Origin: Pseudomonadota bacterium
Lineage (GTDB): Bacteria > Myxococcota_A > UBA9042 > GCA-2863065
Assembly: GCA_005776585.1 (NCBI GenBank)
Contig: SXOX01000149.1
Span: forward strand, 1-64,000
Direction of reading: 5' to 3'
DNA length: 64,000 nt
The notes under the pieces were generated by a model. It did no database searches and had not been told where the DNA came from. It saw only the letters and a list, made by a program, of their open reading frames with translations. The stretch's first letter is position 1, and every line of letters begins with the position of its first letter. This document shows, piece by piece, positions 52,108-60,971 of this stretch. The translations under genes and the position numbers were made by a program.

Positions 52108-53103
52108 ATGAGCGAAGACCAAGCCACTACCCCGACCGACGCGCCGCGCGATCCGGCGGCCGTCGCCATCGACGCCCTCACGCGAGCCTACGTCGACCAC
52201 CCGGACCCGATGAGTAACTCGCGTGCTCTCCTGGGGGTTGCCGTCGCCGAGTGGGCACAACAGCGGCTTCAGTCATTCGAATGGAGCCTTGGGAACGAGG
52301 GACTTCGAGACGTGATAGCAAACAGCCTGCACTATGGTCGGCTTGAGCGCCGGAGGAGGCCAGGCGATGCGTCGGCCCCCACCGCGACCTCCGCCTCAGA
52401 GCGCCGGTCACCGCCGCTGCTCGACCGAGTGCGGCTCGACCGTCCGGGCGCTCCGAGTGCATGGTTCCTTCGTGCGCTCCAGAACGCGTGCCTCGACGAG
52501 GTGCGCAAGCGGCGCGCTCCCAGGCCGCCCCCTGACGGCGAGCAGATGGGACCCGGCCCGGTCGGTGTTAGCGGTCAGTGGGACCCCCGCTGGATCCCGG
52601 TCGACGTGCGTCGCACGCTCGACGACGGCGTGCGCATCGTGGCTTTCGCCCTGCGTCACGCGCATACGCTGCCCGCGAATCACCCGCTGCGCCGCGCCCA
52701 CAGCGCCAAGCCGAGCCTGGAGGCGCAGGTGCGAATGTGGCACATCTACGGCGGACACTTGGCTCGTGACATCGCGCTCGCCGAAGTTCGACTGCGATGG
52801 GACCCGGAAGTGGCGGCATCCGACAACCACGCTCGCGCCTGGCAGGCGCGCTACTACACCGACGACGGGCATCTCGAATACACGTCGCCGGGCGAGATCC
52901 CGAACGACGGCAACAGCTCTTATGTTCAGCACTTGAGACGCTTCCGGCTCGCGTATCGGAACGCGCGTGTGGCCACAGGTCTCATCGTGCGAGAGCGGCG
53001 GCAGTTTCCGGACCCGACCGTGGCTTCGGCCCGAGCCGCGATCCCGTCAGAATGGGAAGCCTGCGAGCACGAGTCGCTCGAGCTGCCGGGAGGCCAGCCA
53101 TGA
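52108..53103 (+). CDS. Sigma-region-2-like protein, first gene of the Lon-like operon
   Basis: A protein of 331 aa from ATG 52108, after CGAGG. Between about 105 and 145 is APSAWFLRALQNACLDEVRKRR, which resembles region 2.3-2.4 of sigma-70-type factors (W-L-x-R-I-x-x-N-x-x-x-D-x-x-R-R-R). The upstream helices (LLGVAVAEWAQQRLQSFEWSLGNEGLRDVIANSLHYGRL) could be region 2.1-2.2. No clear region 4 DNA-binding helix-turn-helix is present; the rest is Arg/Ala-rich and helical. It may be a degenerate sigma-like adaptor rather than a working sigma factor. This is a weak match. The stop overlaps the next start (ATGA). Confidence 0.5.
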   Translation: MSEDQATTPTDAPRDPAAVAIDALTRAYVDHPDPMSNSRALLGVAVAEWAQQRLQSFEWSLGNEGLRDVIANSLHYGRLERRRRPGDASAPTATSASERRSPPLLDRVRLDRPGAPSAWFLRALQNACLDEVRKRRAPRPPPDGEQMGPGPVGVSGQWDPRWIPVDVRRTLDDGVRIVAFALRHAHTLPANHPLRRAHSAKPSLEAQVRMWHIYGGHLARDIALAEVRLRWDPEVAASDNHARAWQARYYTDDGHLEYTSPGEIPNDGNSSYVQHLRRFRLAYRNARVATGLIVRERRQFPDPTVASARAAIPSEWEACEHESLELPGGQP

Positions 53104-54059
53104 GTACACGCATTCAACCGCTCTCCGAGGGCCAGCCGCTCTGGTGGGCCGAGGTCATCGCCGTTGATGCGACGGCCGGCGTTGGGCGCGAGCAACTGAC
53201 CGCGGAGTTGCTCGATACGGTTCCGCGATGTCGCGTCACGTTCCCGGCGCGCGAGCTCACGCGCCCGTGGCCGCAAATTCACCGGCACCTCACTACGGTG
53301 GTCGGCCATGGCGTCGTCTCGCCAGCATTCTGGGGCGACGCGGCACGGGCGCTGCGCGAAACGCGTGTCCCGATTCGGGTCACACGGGTCTGGAGCCCCG
53401 AACGAGGCTCGTTCACCGTCACGCGACCGCGAGACTCCTTCGGCCTGCGAGGTGACCTTCCCAGCCCATTCTTGGGCGTCGCTGTGCGGGTCCGGCTCGA
53501 GCGCAGCATCGAGCATCTCGTGGAGCACGTCCGCAAACACATGGCGCTGTACGGTCCAGGCCCCGCGGTCTTTCCCCTGCCGAGCGGCAACGACTGGATC
53601 CGTCGGCAGAGCATTACGCGGGCAATGCTGCTCATGGCTCGCGTGACGACGCCAAACTCCGATCTCTTCGGACTCCACCCGCAGCTTTGGCCTGCTGTCG
53701 AAATCTATACTTCAGCGACAGCACACGTGTTGACGCGCATGATGGAGGCGCGAGTGGCCCATGTCACGTTGAGTCCGACGGCAACGGCTGTCGCCCAGGA
53801 CTGGTTCGGACCGATCATGGGAAAAGACAACAAGATGGAGCCCGGAGACGAGTCTCTCTACGTCCGCGACTTCAATGAGACGGTCTCGATCGCGAGCAGC
53901 CAAACCCACGACGCAGCGACGCCCCTTGACTGGCGCACGACCTACCGCCGGGATTCCGACTTGCGCGATCCGTGGCCTGGATTGCTCTGGTTGTCACGCC
54001 GCGCGCAAGGCCGCACCTCGCGTCAAATCGCCGTTCATGTTCCGGGAGAGCACGTATGA
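53100..54059 (+). CDS. Unknown soluble protein of the Lon-like operon
   Basis: A protein of 319 aa from ATG 53100 with GGGAGG upstream, coupled to the previous stop. No family, signal peptide or TM recognised. It mixes strands (LWWAEVIAVDA, RVPIRVTRVWSPERGSFTVTRP) with helices (RLERSIEHLVEHVRKHMALYG), and has a Trp/Met/Lys/Asp-rich motif DWFGPIMGKDNKMEPGDESLYVRDF near 245-270. Conserved-looking charged residues in that segment might form a binding site. Function unknown; its tight coupling on both sides argues for a multi-protein complex. Confidence 0.6.
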   Translation: MSTRIQPLSEGQPLWWAEVIAVDATAGVGREQLTAELLDTVPRCRVTFPARELTRPWPQIHRHLTTVVGHGVVSPAFWGDAARALRETRVPIRVTRVWSPERGSFTVTRPRDSFGLRGDLPSPFLGVAVRVRLERSIEHLVEHVRKHMALYGPGPAVFPLPSGNDWIRRQSITRAMLLMARVTTPNSDLFGLHPQLWPAVEIYTSATAHVLTRMMEARVAHVTLSPTATAVAQDWFGPIMGKDNKMEPGDESLYVRDFNETVSIASSQTHDAATPLDWRTTYRRDSDLRDPWPGLLWLSRRAQGRTSRQIAVHVPGEHV

Positions 54060-55486
54060 TGGCCAACAATCTGGCATTGGCGCTGGCCGAGGCGACGCAA
54101 GCGGAATCAGGGGCTCCCACGCATGAGGTCCAACGCATCCTTGTCGCCGATGCGCTGCTCGACCTGGCGTCCGCGCTCGATGGTGACCCACCGATGGCGG
54201 CGAGCGCCGGCGACACACTCGACGGTACTGGCATCGAGGAAGCGACAACAGTCGCTCGGCTGGAGATCACGGGCTCACTGGCAGAACTGGATCGCGCGCT
54301 CAATCTCGCCGAGGCGCATCCGGACGTCATGGACGTGCCGCTGCTCACGGACGATCCGGCGCTTGCGGAGCGTGTCCACCAGGGTTTGGCAAGCGCCATC
54401 GCTGCGCGCGAGCGGATCTACCGCATGGCGCGCGTAGCCGCCTGGTTGGGGGTGCCGACGGAAACGGGCGTCGAGGCGTACGATGTGCGACTGCGATCGA
54501 TCCTACGTCATGCCTGGCTCGTGGAGCCGCTCCGCGCGCAGATGCTTGAAGGAGTTGCGGTAGAGTCTCGGGACGCACACTGGTGGCTGTCCCAGCGGGC
54601 CGACCCCCCTGGTGTGTCTGGGGCCGACGACCCCGACGTACTCGACGACGCATTCGACCTCATCGGGGCATGGGCGACTGAGCGCATGGCGCCGACCACC
54701 GACGGCCGTCTCGCGCTGCGACTCGATCGCGTCGAGGCCCGTGCACTCCTCGCGACGCCTGCTGGGCGCGCGTTCGCCAATGCGATGGGCGACACGCTCG
54801 ATCTCGATGCTGGGGAGGTCACCGACGATGAACTCAGGTTGGTGGACTCCCCGGTCGTGGCCGTAGCGACGCCCGCCACGCGACCTGCGGTACGTGCGAC
54901 GCTCGTGCACGCAGTTGTCCGCGCGGCAGCATCGACGGACCGGCCCTCGCTCATCGCAACGGGAACCGTCGCCGCGTCTAGCTTCGGATGCACGTATGCG
55001 GCCCTGGTGCCTGGCTGCGGCGTCGTCGCCTATGGGGAGGCCTTCGAAAGGCCGCCAGCGCGCGATGCGGCGCGTGCGCGTGAGGCATGGCTCGTGGTCT
55101 TCGACACCGCGGTCGCAGAAGGCTGTCTCTCCGACGGCTACCGTTTCATGCGGCTCGAGGTTGGCGGCGCAGTGCTCGTCGAGCCGGGAGAAGGGTCATC
55201 TCTCCGCCTCGAAGTCACCGCTGCGGGTGAGGCATCCTGGTCCGTCACACTCTATCCACTGCTCGCTTCTGCAACGGTGCCTCGTGACGCGGGGACGGTG
55301 ATGGTCGATGCGGCTGGCGAGCGGCTAGCAGCGTTGCTCGCAGCGATCGGGGACGACGACCTGGCGGACGCCAGAGAGATTCGCCAAGAACTCGATGAGC
55401 TCATCGACGCGGACGACCTTGCGACGCTCTCGGGCCTGGACACACTGCTCGAGGCACTCCAAGCCGAAAAAAAACGAGCCGAGTGA
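54056..55486 (+). CDS. Unknown acidic helical protein of the Lon-like operon
   Basis: A protein of 476 aa from ATG 54056 (ATGATG; the first overlaps the previous stop). Rich in Ala, Asp, Glu and Arg, with long helices in the first 290 residues (RILVADALLDLASALDGD, ERVHQGLASAIAARERIYRMARVAAWL). A beta-rich segment is around 300-420 (TLVHAVVRAA, CTYAALVPGCGVVAYGEAF, AWLVVFDTAV) and a final acidic helix (LDTLLEALQAEKKRAE). No catalytic motif was recognised. Likely an adaptor that bridges the upstream proteins and the protease-like protein downstream, whose start overlaps as GTGA. Confidence 0.6.
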   Translation: MMANNLALALAEATQAESGAPTHEVQRILVADALLDLASALDGDPPMAASAGDTLDGTGIEEATTVARLEITGSLAELDRALNLAEAHPDVMDVPLLTDDPALAERVHQGLASAIAARERIYRMARVAAWLGVPTETGVEAYDVRLRSILRHAWLVEPLRAQMLEGVAVESRDAHWWLSQRADPPGVSGADDPDVLDDAFDLIGAWATERMAPTTDGRLALRLDRVEARALLATPAGRAFANAMGDTLDLDAGEVTDDELRLVDSPVVAVATPATRPAVRATLVHAVVRAAASTDRPSLIATGTVAASSFGCTYAALVPGCGVVAYGEAFERPPARDAARAREAWLVVFDTAVAEGCLSDGYRFMRLEVGGAVLVEPGEGSSLRLEVTAAGEASWSVTLYPLLASATVPRDAGTVMVDAAGERLAALLAAIGDDDLADAREIRQELDELIDADDLATLSGLDTLLEALQAEKKRAE

Positions 55487-57321
55487 CCTTCTACGCGCCG
55501 ATCGTACTCCGCCATCCCATTGGTAGGGCCGAGGTCCGGCTACGCGCTGCGGTGAGCGGCGGGGCACCACCACAGTTCTCCTTCTTCACGGAGGTGTCGG
55601 ATGTTGGAGAGATCGCCGCGCACTGCCTGGATGCGCTCCTCCTCGCACATGGCGAACGGCCGCCCGACGCGTGGCTCGTCGCGACGAAGCCAGAGCACGC
55701 CGGCCGAGTCATCGAGGGGCGTTCGTGCGCGCTTGCCATGGTCCTCGCGTCGCTGTCGGAGGCTGCTGGAGTCCGGCCTTCCCGGCCCGTCGTGGCCACA
55801 GGTGTGCTCACCATTGACGACCCCTGCGTGGTCGCCAAGGTCGAAGATCTGGACCACAAGATAGACGCTGTAGCGCGCCGCACGGGGACGCTGCGAGAGC
55901 TACCCGAGGACGTCCTCGTGCTGGCTCCCACGGCTCAGGTTGGTGAGGGCTCACAGCACTACAAGACGGCGTCTGGGCGAACGCTCGAAGTGTTCGGCGT
56001 CGCGTCCGTCGCCGCGGCGATCGAAGCGACCCTTGGGCTGGAATTGAGGTTCTGCGAGATCAAAGCCGTTCGCGAGTCCATCGAACGGCTTCGACACGAC
56101 AATCACCAGATGGAACACCTGCTGCGCGAGTGTGATCGGCTCCGAACGCTCGCAGCCAGGCTCCCGCTCGGCTGGCTTGCCCGTGTCGTCGTCTTCCACG
56201 CCGAATGCTGTGCTGCCCATGCCCTGCGGCTACGCGATGACCCTGGCGACGTCGCCTCGTGGCAGGGTGAGTCCGCACCGGTCGCGACGTTGCGCGAGCG
56301 GCTCTCGCAGTCGGTGCGTGAACTGCTCGAAGCGCATCGGTCCACGCTCCCGGTAGAGCTCATCGCCCAGTGGTACCACTTCGAAGCCAAGCGGAGCTTC
56401 GTCTCGCATGATTTTGGTGACGGAATCGAGCTGACAAGCGTGGGCCTCACGCTCCCGCGCCGCGCGCGTGTCCCGACGTGTGAGGGACACAAGCTCCTCC
56501 GCACGCGGGGACAGCTTCGACTCCGACAGGGCATGCGGTTGGCGGCCGTCGGCCTCGCCCGTGACGCGCACCGGCTCACCCGGCTCGCGTACGACGACGT
56601 GATCGCGGCCCTCGGCATGGCTGAGTCGATTGGCGCCCCGCGCGCGAACGATCTCGATCGGGGCCGAGTCCATGTTGCCGCGACTGAACAAGGCCTTCGC
56701 ACGCTCGGGCTCGGGACGACCGCGCTGCGCGAACATGCCGTGCAGACGCTCGATTCGGTACTTGCCGCCTTCGGCGTGTCGCGGTCCGGGCCGCCTCCTG
56801 AGCAAGAGCCCGCTTGGGGGCTGGGCGTGCTCTACCGGGACTGGCTCGCGGATGGGCGACACGGCAGCGTGGTCGACCACTGGCGTGCGATTTGGGACGC
56901 CCCGGTTCCCGCACGAGGCGGGACGTCACTGCGCGCTTCGGCCTCCAAGGGACTCCGAGAGCCGACGCTCATGCTCCCAACGCTCTTGCTCGAGGCGGCG
57001 ATCGCTGTCGGTGACCGCGAGATCGCGGAACATGCGGTGCAGGCGTACGTACCGCCACTCGACTTGCGAGAGGTCGTCGCGTGGTGGCCGGCGCTGCGTG
57101 CCGACCCTTCGTGGAAGCTGGGTCAGGTTCGCGAGGCGCTGCGGAGTTGGCTGCGCGAGTCGCGCGACCACGTGCCTCCGCACCTGCAGCACGAGACGTG
57201 GCTGGCGCAGGCGCTCGCCTCGCTTCGCGCGAGCACGACGGCGCAATACACGGCGGAGGTCAAGCGCACTCGCAATCGCCTGCTGATGTGGTTCGGCCGG
57301 CCCGTCCCCGGTGCGCTGTAG
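55483..57321 (+). CDS. Lon-S16-like protease domain fused to a long helical region
   Basis: A protein of 612 aa from GTG 55483 (GTGA overlap). Residues about 60-155 align by eye to the Lon proteolytic domain: PDAWLVATKPEHAGRVIEGRSCALAMVLASLSE with Ser81 at the place of the Lon Ser in DGPSAG, then VVATGVLTIDD...VVAKVEDLDHKIDAVARRTG with Lys126 where Lon has the catalytic Lys, and VLVLAPTAQ as the last strand. The Ser-Lys spacing of 45 is close to the 43 of E. coli Lon. The ATPase part of Lon is absent. The remaining 450 residues are helical, TPR/HEAT-like (LLEAAIAVGDREIAEHAVQAYVPP). It may be a protease activated by partners rather than by an AAA+ ring. The motif match is by inspection. Confidence 0.6.
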   Translation: MTFYAPIVLRHPIGRAEVRLRAAVSGGAPPQFSFFTEVSDVGEIAAHCLDALLLAHGERPPDAWLVATKPEHAGRVIEGRSCALAMVLASLSEAAGVRPSRPVVATGVLTIDDPCVVAKVEDLDHKIDAVARRTGTLRELPEDVLVLAPTAQVGEGSQHYKTASGRTLEVFGVASVAAAIEATLGLELRFCEIKAVRESIERLRHDNHQMEHLLRECDRLRTLAARLPLGWLARVVVFHAECCAAHALRLRDDPGDVASWQGESAPVATLRERLSQSVRELLEAHRSTLPVELIAQWYHFEAKRSFVSHDFGDGIELTSVGLTLPRRARVPTCEGHKLLRTRGQLRLRQGMRLAAVGLARDAHRLTRLAYDDVIAALGMAESIGAPRANDLDRGRVHVAATEQGLRTLGLGTTALREHAVQTLDSVLAAFGVSRSGPPPEQEPAWGLGVLYRDWLADGRHGSVVDHWRAIWDAPVPARGGTSLRASASKGLREPTLMLPTLLLEAAIAVGDREIAEHAVQAYVPPLDLREVVAWWPALRADPSWKLGQVREALRSWLRESRDHVPPHLQHETWLAQALASLRASTTAQYTAEVKRTRNRLLMWFGRPVPGAL

Positions 57322-57473
57322 TGGGCCTCGGCGCAGGGACTGTGGCGGGCGTCGGCATGCTGCTCGGCGGACCTCCCGGTGCCGCGGTGGGGTGGCTCGT
57401 CGGCTTGACGGTCGGCGTCATCGGCGGAGTGACCGGCGCGAACCGGGCGACGCGGAGCGCACTGGAGTCGTAG
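57321..57473 (+). CDS. 50-aa glycine-zipper membrane peptide
   Basis: GTG 57321 overlaps the preceding TAG (TAGTG) and reads VGLGAGTVAGVGMLLGGPPG, then AAVGWLVGLTVGVIGGVTGA and NRATRSALES. Two short Gly/Ala/Val hydrophobic stretches with GxxxG spacing are typical of glycine-zipper peptides that pack or oligomerise in membranes. Coupling to the Lon-like gene suggests it is the membrane or effector part of the operon. Confidence 0.55.
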   Translation: MGLGAGTVAGVGMLLGGPPGAAVGWLVGLTVGVIGGVTGANRATRSALES

Positions 57474-57548
57474 TCCGTCGCGTTCGTCGTGTGGCAATCC
57501 GTGAAATTTCCGCACGAGGCGTGTCCTGCCGCTGTTGATCAGACGCTT

Positions 57549-59576
57549 TCACGGCGTCCGCGTCGCCGTGAGGGTGCGATCTAGGCCATCCTCGAACCAT
57601 TTTCCAATCGACGCCATGTATCCTGCAATATGCCTGCGAATGTCAGGTGTGGAGGTGAGCGATGGGTGAAACGCGAAATTTCTGATGGCAACGAGGGTCG
57701 CATGGGCGGATGCGAGTCTTGACTGCATGTCGTTGTCCGCCTCCCCAAGCACGGATGGAAAGTACTTCGCGACACTCTTGACGTGCGGCTTCAGAAGCGA
57801 CCAGTAGTCAGAAAAATACGTCGTCCCCCATTCATCGCGCCATGACGCGGGCTCGGAACGCGTGGCACGAGCGCTTGCAGCAATCGACTCCCGCCTCTTG
57901 TTAAGTTCGACAGGGTCAGTCCACAGCGAGATAATCACATTTTGCAACTTCAGTTCGATTCGGATTATGTCGGCTGCGAGTCGTTGCAATTCCGCCTCCC
58001 TTGGTGGGATCGGGAAATCGTGGACAAGGAGAAGCTGGTCGATTAGATCGTCGTCCAGGAGGCTAGAGTGCTCGGGTACCCCCGTCGAGTCACACAAGGC
58101 CACCAACCCCCTGCGGTCAAACGCGGTATGCAGTACCCGTCGCGCCCGTCCTGGGTCGGCGAGCACCCGCAGGACCTCGTCGGTATCCCACGTGGCGTTC
58201 TGCAAACCAGTCGCATCCTGAAACGCTCGGCTTGCGACCAACTTGGCGGCGAGTCCGTTGTAGCGCGGTCCCGCAAAGCTCACATCTCCGCCAATGAGAC
58301 ACTGCACGATCTTGGTCACTGCTGGATCACCTGACTCCTCAACGTCAGCCAGCGCCGATCGCACGCCCGTCCGTGCAGCGTCGTCCAGGCACTCCGGAAT
58401 GCGGGCGATACTCTCGAACGCGTGCGTGGTGTTCTCCGTTGTGGGCGTTCCTCTGCCAAAGTTTGCGACACAGAAGATCACCGCAATTTCGATGGCTTGC
58501 GCAAGTTCGTCGGAGATCTCTCCCTTCATTCGGCGCGCGCTTGCTGCCGCAAGAGCGAACCGCGCCGTGGTCTGCAAGTCTGGCCGACCATTGGGACCTG
58601 ACAGAGCCCGATCCCCGACCGTGAGGTGACCGTGCGTACGAACCACACGTCCGAGACCAGTAAGCATTTCGTGCGCGATGCGAAAAAGGTCGTGGCTCGT
58701 GTCAACGTTCGACGAAAAAATGAGCTCCAATATGAACGTCGTATAATACACATACGTATGCGGCCGCTCGGTTCTGCCAAAGTAGCGCAAGTCTCTCTCA
58801 CCTTCGAAGATGAGATAGCTGAGTACCGCCTCTCGTAGCACGGTGAGGCCCTCACTTGCTTCTCCTATTCGCCAGCTCAAGCCGGCGTATCGGCGGAACT
58901 CGTCGATCGCGCCTGCGACGTAAGCGGCAGTGAGGAATGCCCCCGGGAAGTTCTGCGGCCTAGTCGTCAGCTTGAGTCTGACGACGGGTCCGTACGCAGC
59001 GAGCCACCCGGCCGCCCGAGATGCGATTTCCCTGAGGCTGCGTTCCGCTGTGCTGGACATGTTGAGTTCGTGGAGGAGTTCTTGCTCAGGCCCTGTTGCG
59101 AGCATAGGCTGGAAGTCTCGATCAGCCATCGCCTTGGAAAGCAAGACGGCGACAGAGAGTCCCGTAGCGGTGTGACGCAGCGTGGGTAGCCAATCGCCGC
59201 GCTCAAGCTGACTGCCGCCGATGGGACTGTCGGGCGTTATTTGTGACTCCATGACCTGGGTGACGGGCGAGGCGATCCCTCCGTCGCGCATCTGCCACGT
59301 CGAAAGGTAACGACACGAATCTAACGCCACCACAAGGTCGAGTGGTCGTTTCGTCAAGTCAGAAATACCGGCCAAACCTCGTACAGCGTGAACGGAGTGT
59401 GAGACGCTTCCGAGCGCACCGTACGCAGTGAGCTTCGAATGCTCGTACCCTCCAATTGGATGGCACGTCCTGATGTACGCCGGCATCGTTCTTCCCCACG
59501 CGCCGTATGCGAGTCGGTCTGCAAGTAGAAGGCGGTGCGCCGCGGCAACAGCGACGGCGATTGCGTTCACGTTCAT
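57549..59576 (-). CDS. Large helical protein with C-terminal HEPN motif, lower GC than neighbours
   Basis: A protein of 675 aa from ATG 59576, with CGGAGC upstream. Mostly helical. Near residues 85-105 is CRYLSTWQMRDGGIASPV, which resembles the W-Q-x-x-D-G-G turn of alpha/alpha-toroid proteins. The last 70 residues contain ATLVAIRNFAFHPSL with Arg632-x4-His637, the HEPN Rx4-6H motif, after a helix SRLASAH. The stretch YVYYTTFILELIFSSNVDTSHDLFRI is hydrophobic but not clearly TM. Visible A+T-rich runs (around 58700-58760) set it apart from flanking genes, which suggests acquisition by transfer. A possible antiviral or conflict protein; no precise family recognised. Confidence 0.6.
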   Translation of the reverse strand: MNVNAIAVAVAAAHRLLLADRLAYGAWGRTMPAYIRTCHPIGGYEHSKLTAYGALGSVSHSVHAVRGLAGISDLTKRPLDLVVALDSCRYLSTWQMRDGGIASPVTQVMESQITPDSPIGGSQLERGDWLPTLRHTATGLSVAVLLSKAMADRDFQPMLATGPEQELLHELNMSSTAERSLREIASRAAGWLAAYGPVVRLKLTTRPQNFPGAFLTAAYVAGAIDEFRRYAGLSWRIGEASEGLTVLREAVLSYLIFEGERDLRYFGRTERPHTYVYYTTFILELIFSSNVDTSHDLFRIAHEMLTGLGRVVRTHGHLTVGDRALSGPNGRPDLQTTARFALAAASARRMKGEISDELAQAIEIAVIFCVANFGRGTPTTENTTHAFESIARIPECLDDAARTGVRSALADVEESGDPAVTKIVQCLIGGDVSFAGPRYNGLAAKLVASRAFQDATGLQNATWDTDEVLRVLADPGRARRVLHTAFDRRGLVALCDSTGVPEHSSLLDDDLIDQLLLVHDFPIPPREAELQRLAADIIRIELKLQNVIISLWTDPVELNKRRESIAASARATRSEPASWRDEWGTTYFSDYWSLLKPHVKSVAKYFPSVLGEADNDMQSRLASAHATLVAIRNFAFHPSLTSTPDIRRHIAGYMASIGKWFEDGLDRTLTATRTP

Positions 59577-59620
59577 GCTCCGAGGCTATCACACCGTGTT
59601 GCTTGGGCCAACGTGCGTGA

Positions 59621-59630
59621 CTGTGGTGGT
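59621..59630. repeat. Target-site duplication, left copy
   Basis: CTGTGGTGGT, identical to 60962-60971, directly flanks the left inverted repeat of the insertion sequence. Confidence 0.93.
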
Positions 59631-60961
59631 CAGGGCGGTCGAGTTCTCTGTTTTCTCGACAGGCCCGATCTTCTGTGTTTGCGCTTCGTTCCGGGTAGTT
59701 GGCCTGTGCCACCACCCGGAAGGACTCGATGGCGATCAAGGGCACGGCCGGCGCTGCTCGGCGCAAGGCGCAGAAGAAGGACGTGGAGGCCATCGAGGCC
59801 TTTCTGGCGATGCTGGGTCTGCTGCCGGACTCGCGAAGAGCACAAGGGCGGCGCTATCCACTGCCGACGGTGGTGATGGTCGCACTGCTTGCGATGATCT
59901 GCGGCTGTGACGACGCTTCCTCGATGGAGGCGTGGGGCGAGCGGCACGAGAAGTGGCTCGCGACGTTTCTCGACATGCCGCATGGGCCTCCGTCGCAAGA
60001 TGTGTTCCTCAGCGTTTTCGCGGCTTTGCCACCCGAGCCGTTTGGCAAGTTCTTCGTCATGTGGACTGACTTCCTGCGCGGACGGCTCGCCCTCGCGGGC
60101 AAGCACGTGGCGGTCGACGGCAAGACGAGCAGGCGAACCCACCACCGCAGCAGGGAGCAGCCGGCCGTGCACACGGTGAGCGCGTGGCTGAGCGACGCCG
60201 GACTCGTCCTCGGTCAGCGCAAAACGGAGACAAAGTCGAACGAGATCACGGCGATCCCGGAGCTTCTCGCCGTGCTCGACCTGCGCGGCGCAACCGTGAC
60301 CATCGACGCGATGGGATGCCAAACGGACATCGCGGCCGCGATCATCGAGCGCGGTGGGCACTACGTGCTGGCCGTGAAGGACAATCAGCCGACGCTGGCC
60401 GAGGAGATGGTCGCGACCTTTGCCGACGCCGCAGACGTGACGCCGCGCGCGCTGGACCAGCCACCGCCAACGCCGGTCGAGGTGCACGAAACGCTCGAAA
60501 AAGGCCACGGCCGCCTCGAAAAGCGCACCGTGACAGTCGCGCGCCGTCTCGACTGGATCACCACCAAGGCACGCTGGCCCAAGCTCGCATACGTCGCTCG
60601 CGTCGAAAGTGAACGCACCGATTTGGCCACTGGCAACATGAGCGTCGAGCGCCGCTACTTCATCGGCAGCGATCCCAGAGCCAGCGTGACCCGCGTCGGA
60701 GAGCTCATTCGCGCGCACTGGGGCATCGAGAATGGCCTGCACTGGGTCCTCGACATGGCCTTCAACGAGGACCAAGCCCGGCAGCGAGCAGGCTACTGCG
60801 GCGCGAACTTCGCGACGCTCCGACACATGGCGCTCAACCTTATCAAGCGAACGCCCAACCGCCGGTTGGGCGTCAAGAACACACGGCTCCTCGCTGGATG
60901 GGATCTCAATGAACTCGTTCGGATTGTGGTCATGGCGGAGATTTAGAACTCGACAGCCCTG
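59631..60961 (+). mobile_element. Complete ISAs1-family insertion sequence, 1331 bp
   Basis: Terminal inverted repeats of 17 bp (16 of 17 matching) bound the element: CAGGGCGGTCGAGTTCT at 59631-59647 and AGAACTCGACAGCCCTG at 60945-60961. A perfect 10-bp direct duplication, CTGTGGTGGT, flanks it. One intact transposase gene fills the interior. The perfect duplication implies a recent insertion. The left end sits 54 bp upstream of the start codon of the divergent HEPN gene, so it probably changed that gene's promoter region. Confidence 0.93.
59729..60946 (+). CDS. ISAs1-family transposase (DDE)
   Basis: A protein of 405 aa from ATG 59729, after GGAAGGA. ISAs1-type transposases (also called H-repeat-associated proteins) show this order: an N-terminal PDSRRAQGRRYPLPTVVMVALLAMICGCDD, GPPSQDVFLSVFAALP, catalytic KHVAVDGKTSRRT (first Asp), GATVTIDAMGCQTDIA (second Asp), HYVLAVKDNQPTLAE, and RAHWGIENGLHWVLDMAFNEDQAR (Glu region), ending NLIKRTPNRRLGVKNTRLLAGWD. 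All three acidic residues are present, so it should be active. The TAG stop at 60944-60946 runs into the right inverted repeat. Confidence 0.95.
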   Translation: MAIKGTAGAARRKAQKKDVEAIEAFLAMLGLLPDSRRAQGRRYPLPTVVMVALLAMICGCDDASSMEAWGERHEKWLATFLDMPHGPPSQDVFLSVFAALPPEPFGKFFVMWTDFLRGRLALAGKHVAVDGKTSRRTHHRSREQPAVHTVSAWLSDAGLVLGQRKTETKSNEITAIPELLAVLDLRGATVTIDAMGCQTDIAAAIIERGGHYVLAVKDNQPTLAEEMVATFADAADVTPRALDQPPPTPVEVHETLEKGHGRLEKRTVTVARRLDWITTKARWPKLAYVARVESERTDLATGNMSVERRYFIGSDPRASVTRVGELIRAHWGIENGLHWVLDMAFNEDQARQRAGYCGANFATLRHMALNLIKRTPNRRLGVKNTRLLAGWDLNELVRIVVMAEI

Positions 60962-60971
60962 CTGTGGTGGT
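60962..60971. repeat. Target-site duplication, right copy
   Basis: CTGTGGTGGT, identical to 59621-59630. Confidence 0.93.

Noticed and set aside
52108..53103. Considered as a functional ECF sigma factor with an anti-sigma partner
   Set aside because: No region 4 helix-turn-helix and no anti-sigma-like TM protein next to it; kept only as sigma-region-2-like.
58742..58760. TATAAT followed by the 10-bp palindrome CATACGTATG on the plus strand
   Set aside because: It lies inside the minus-strand HEPN gene, has no downstream plus-strand gene and fits its locally AT-rich composition.
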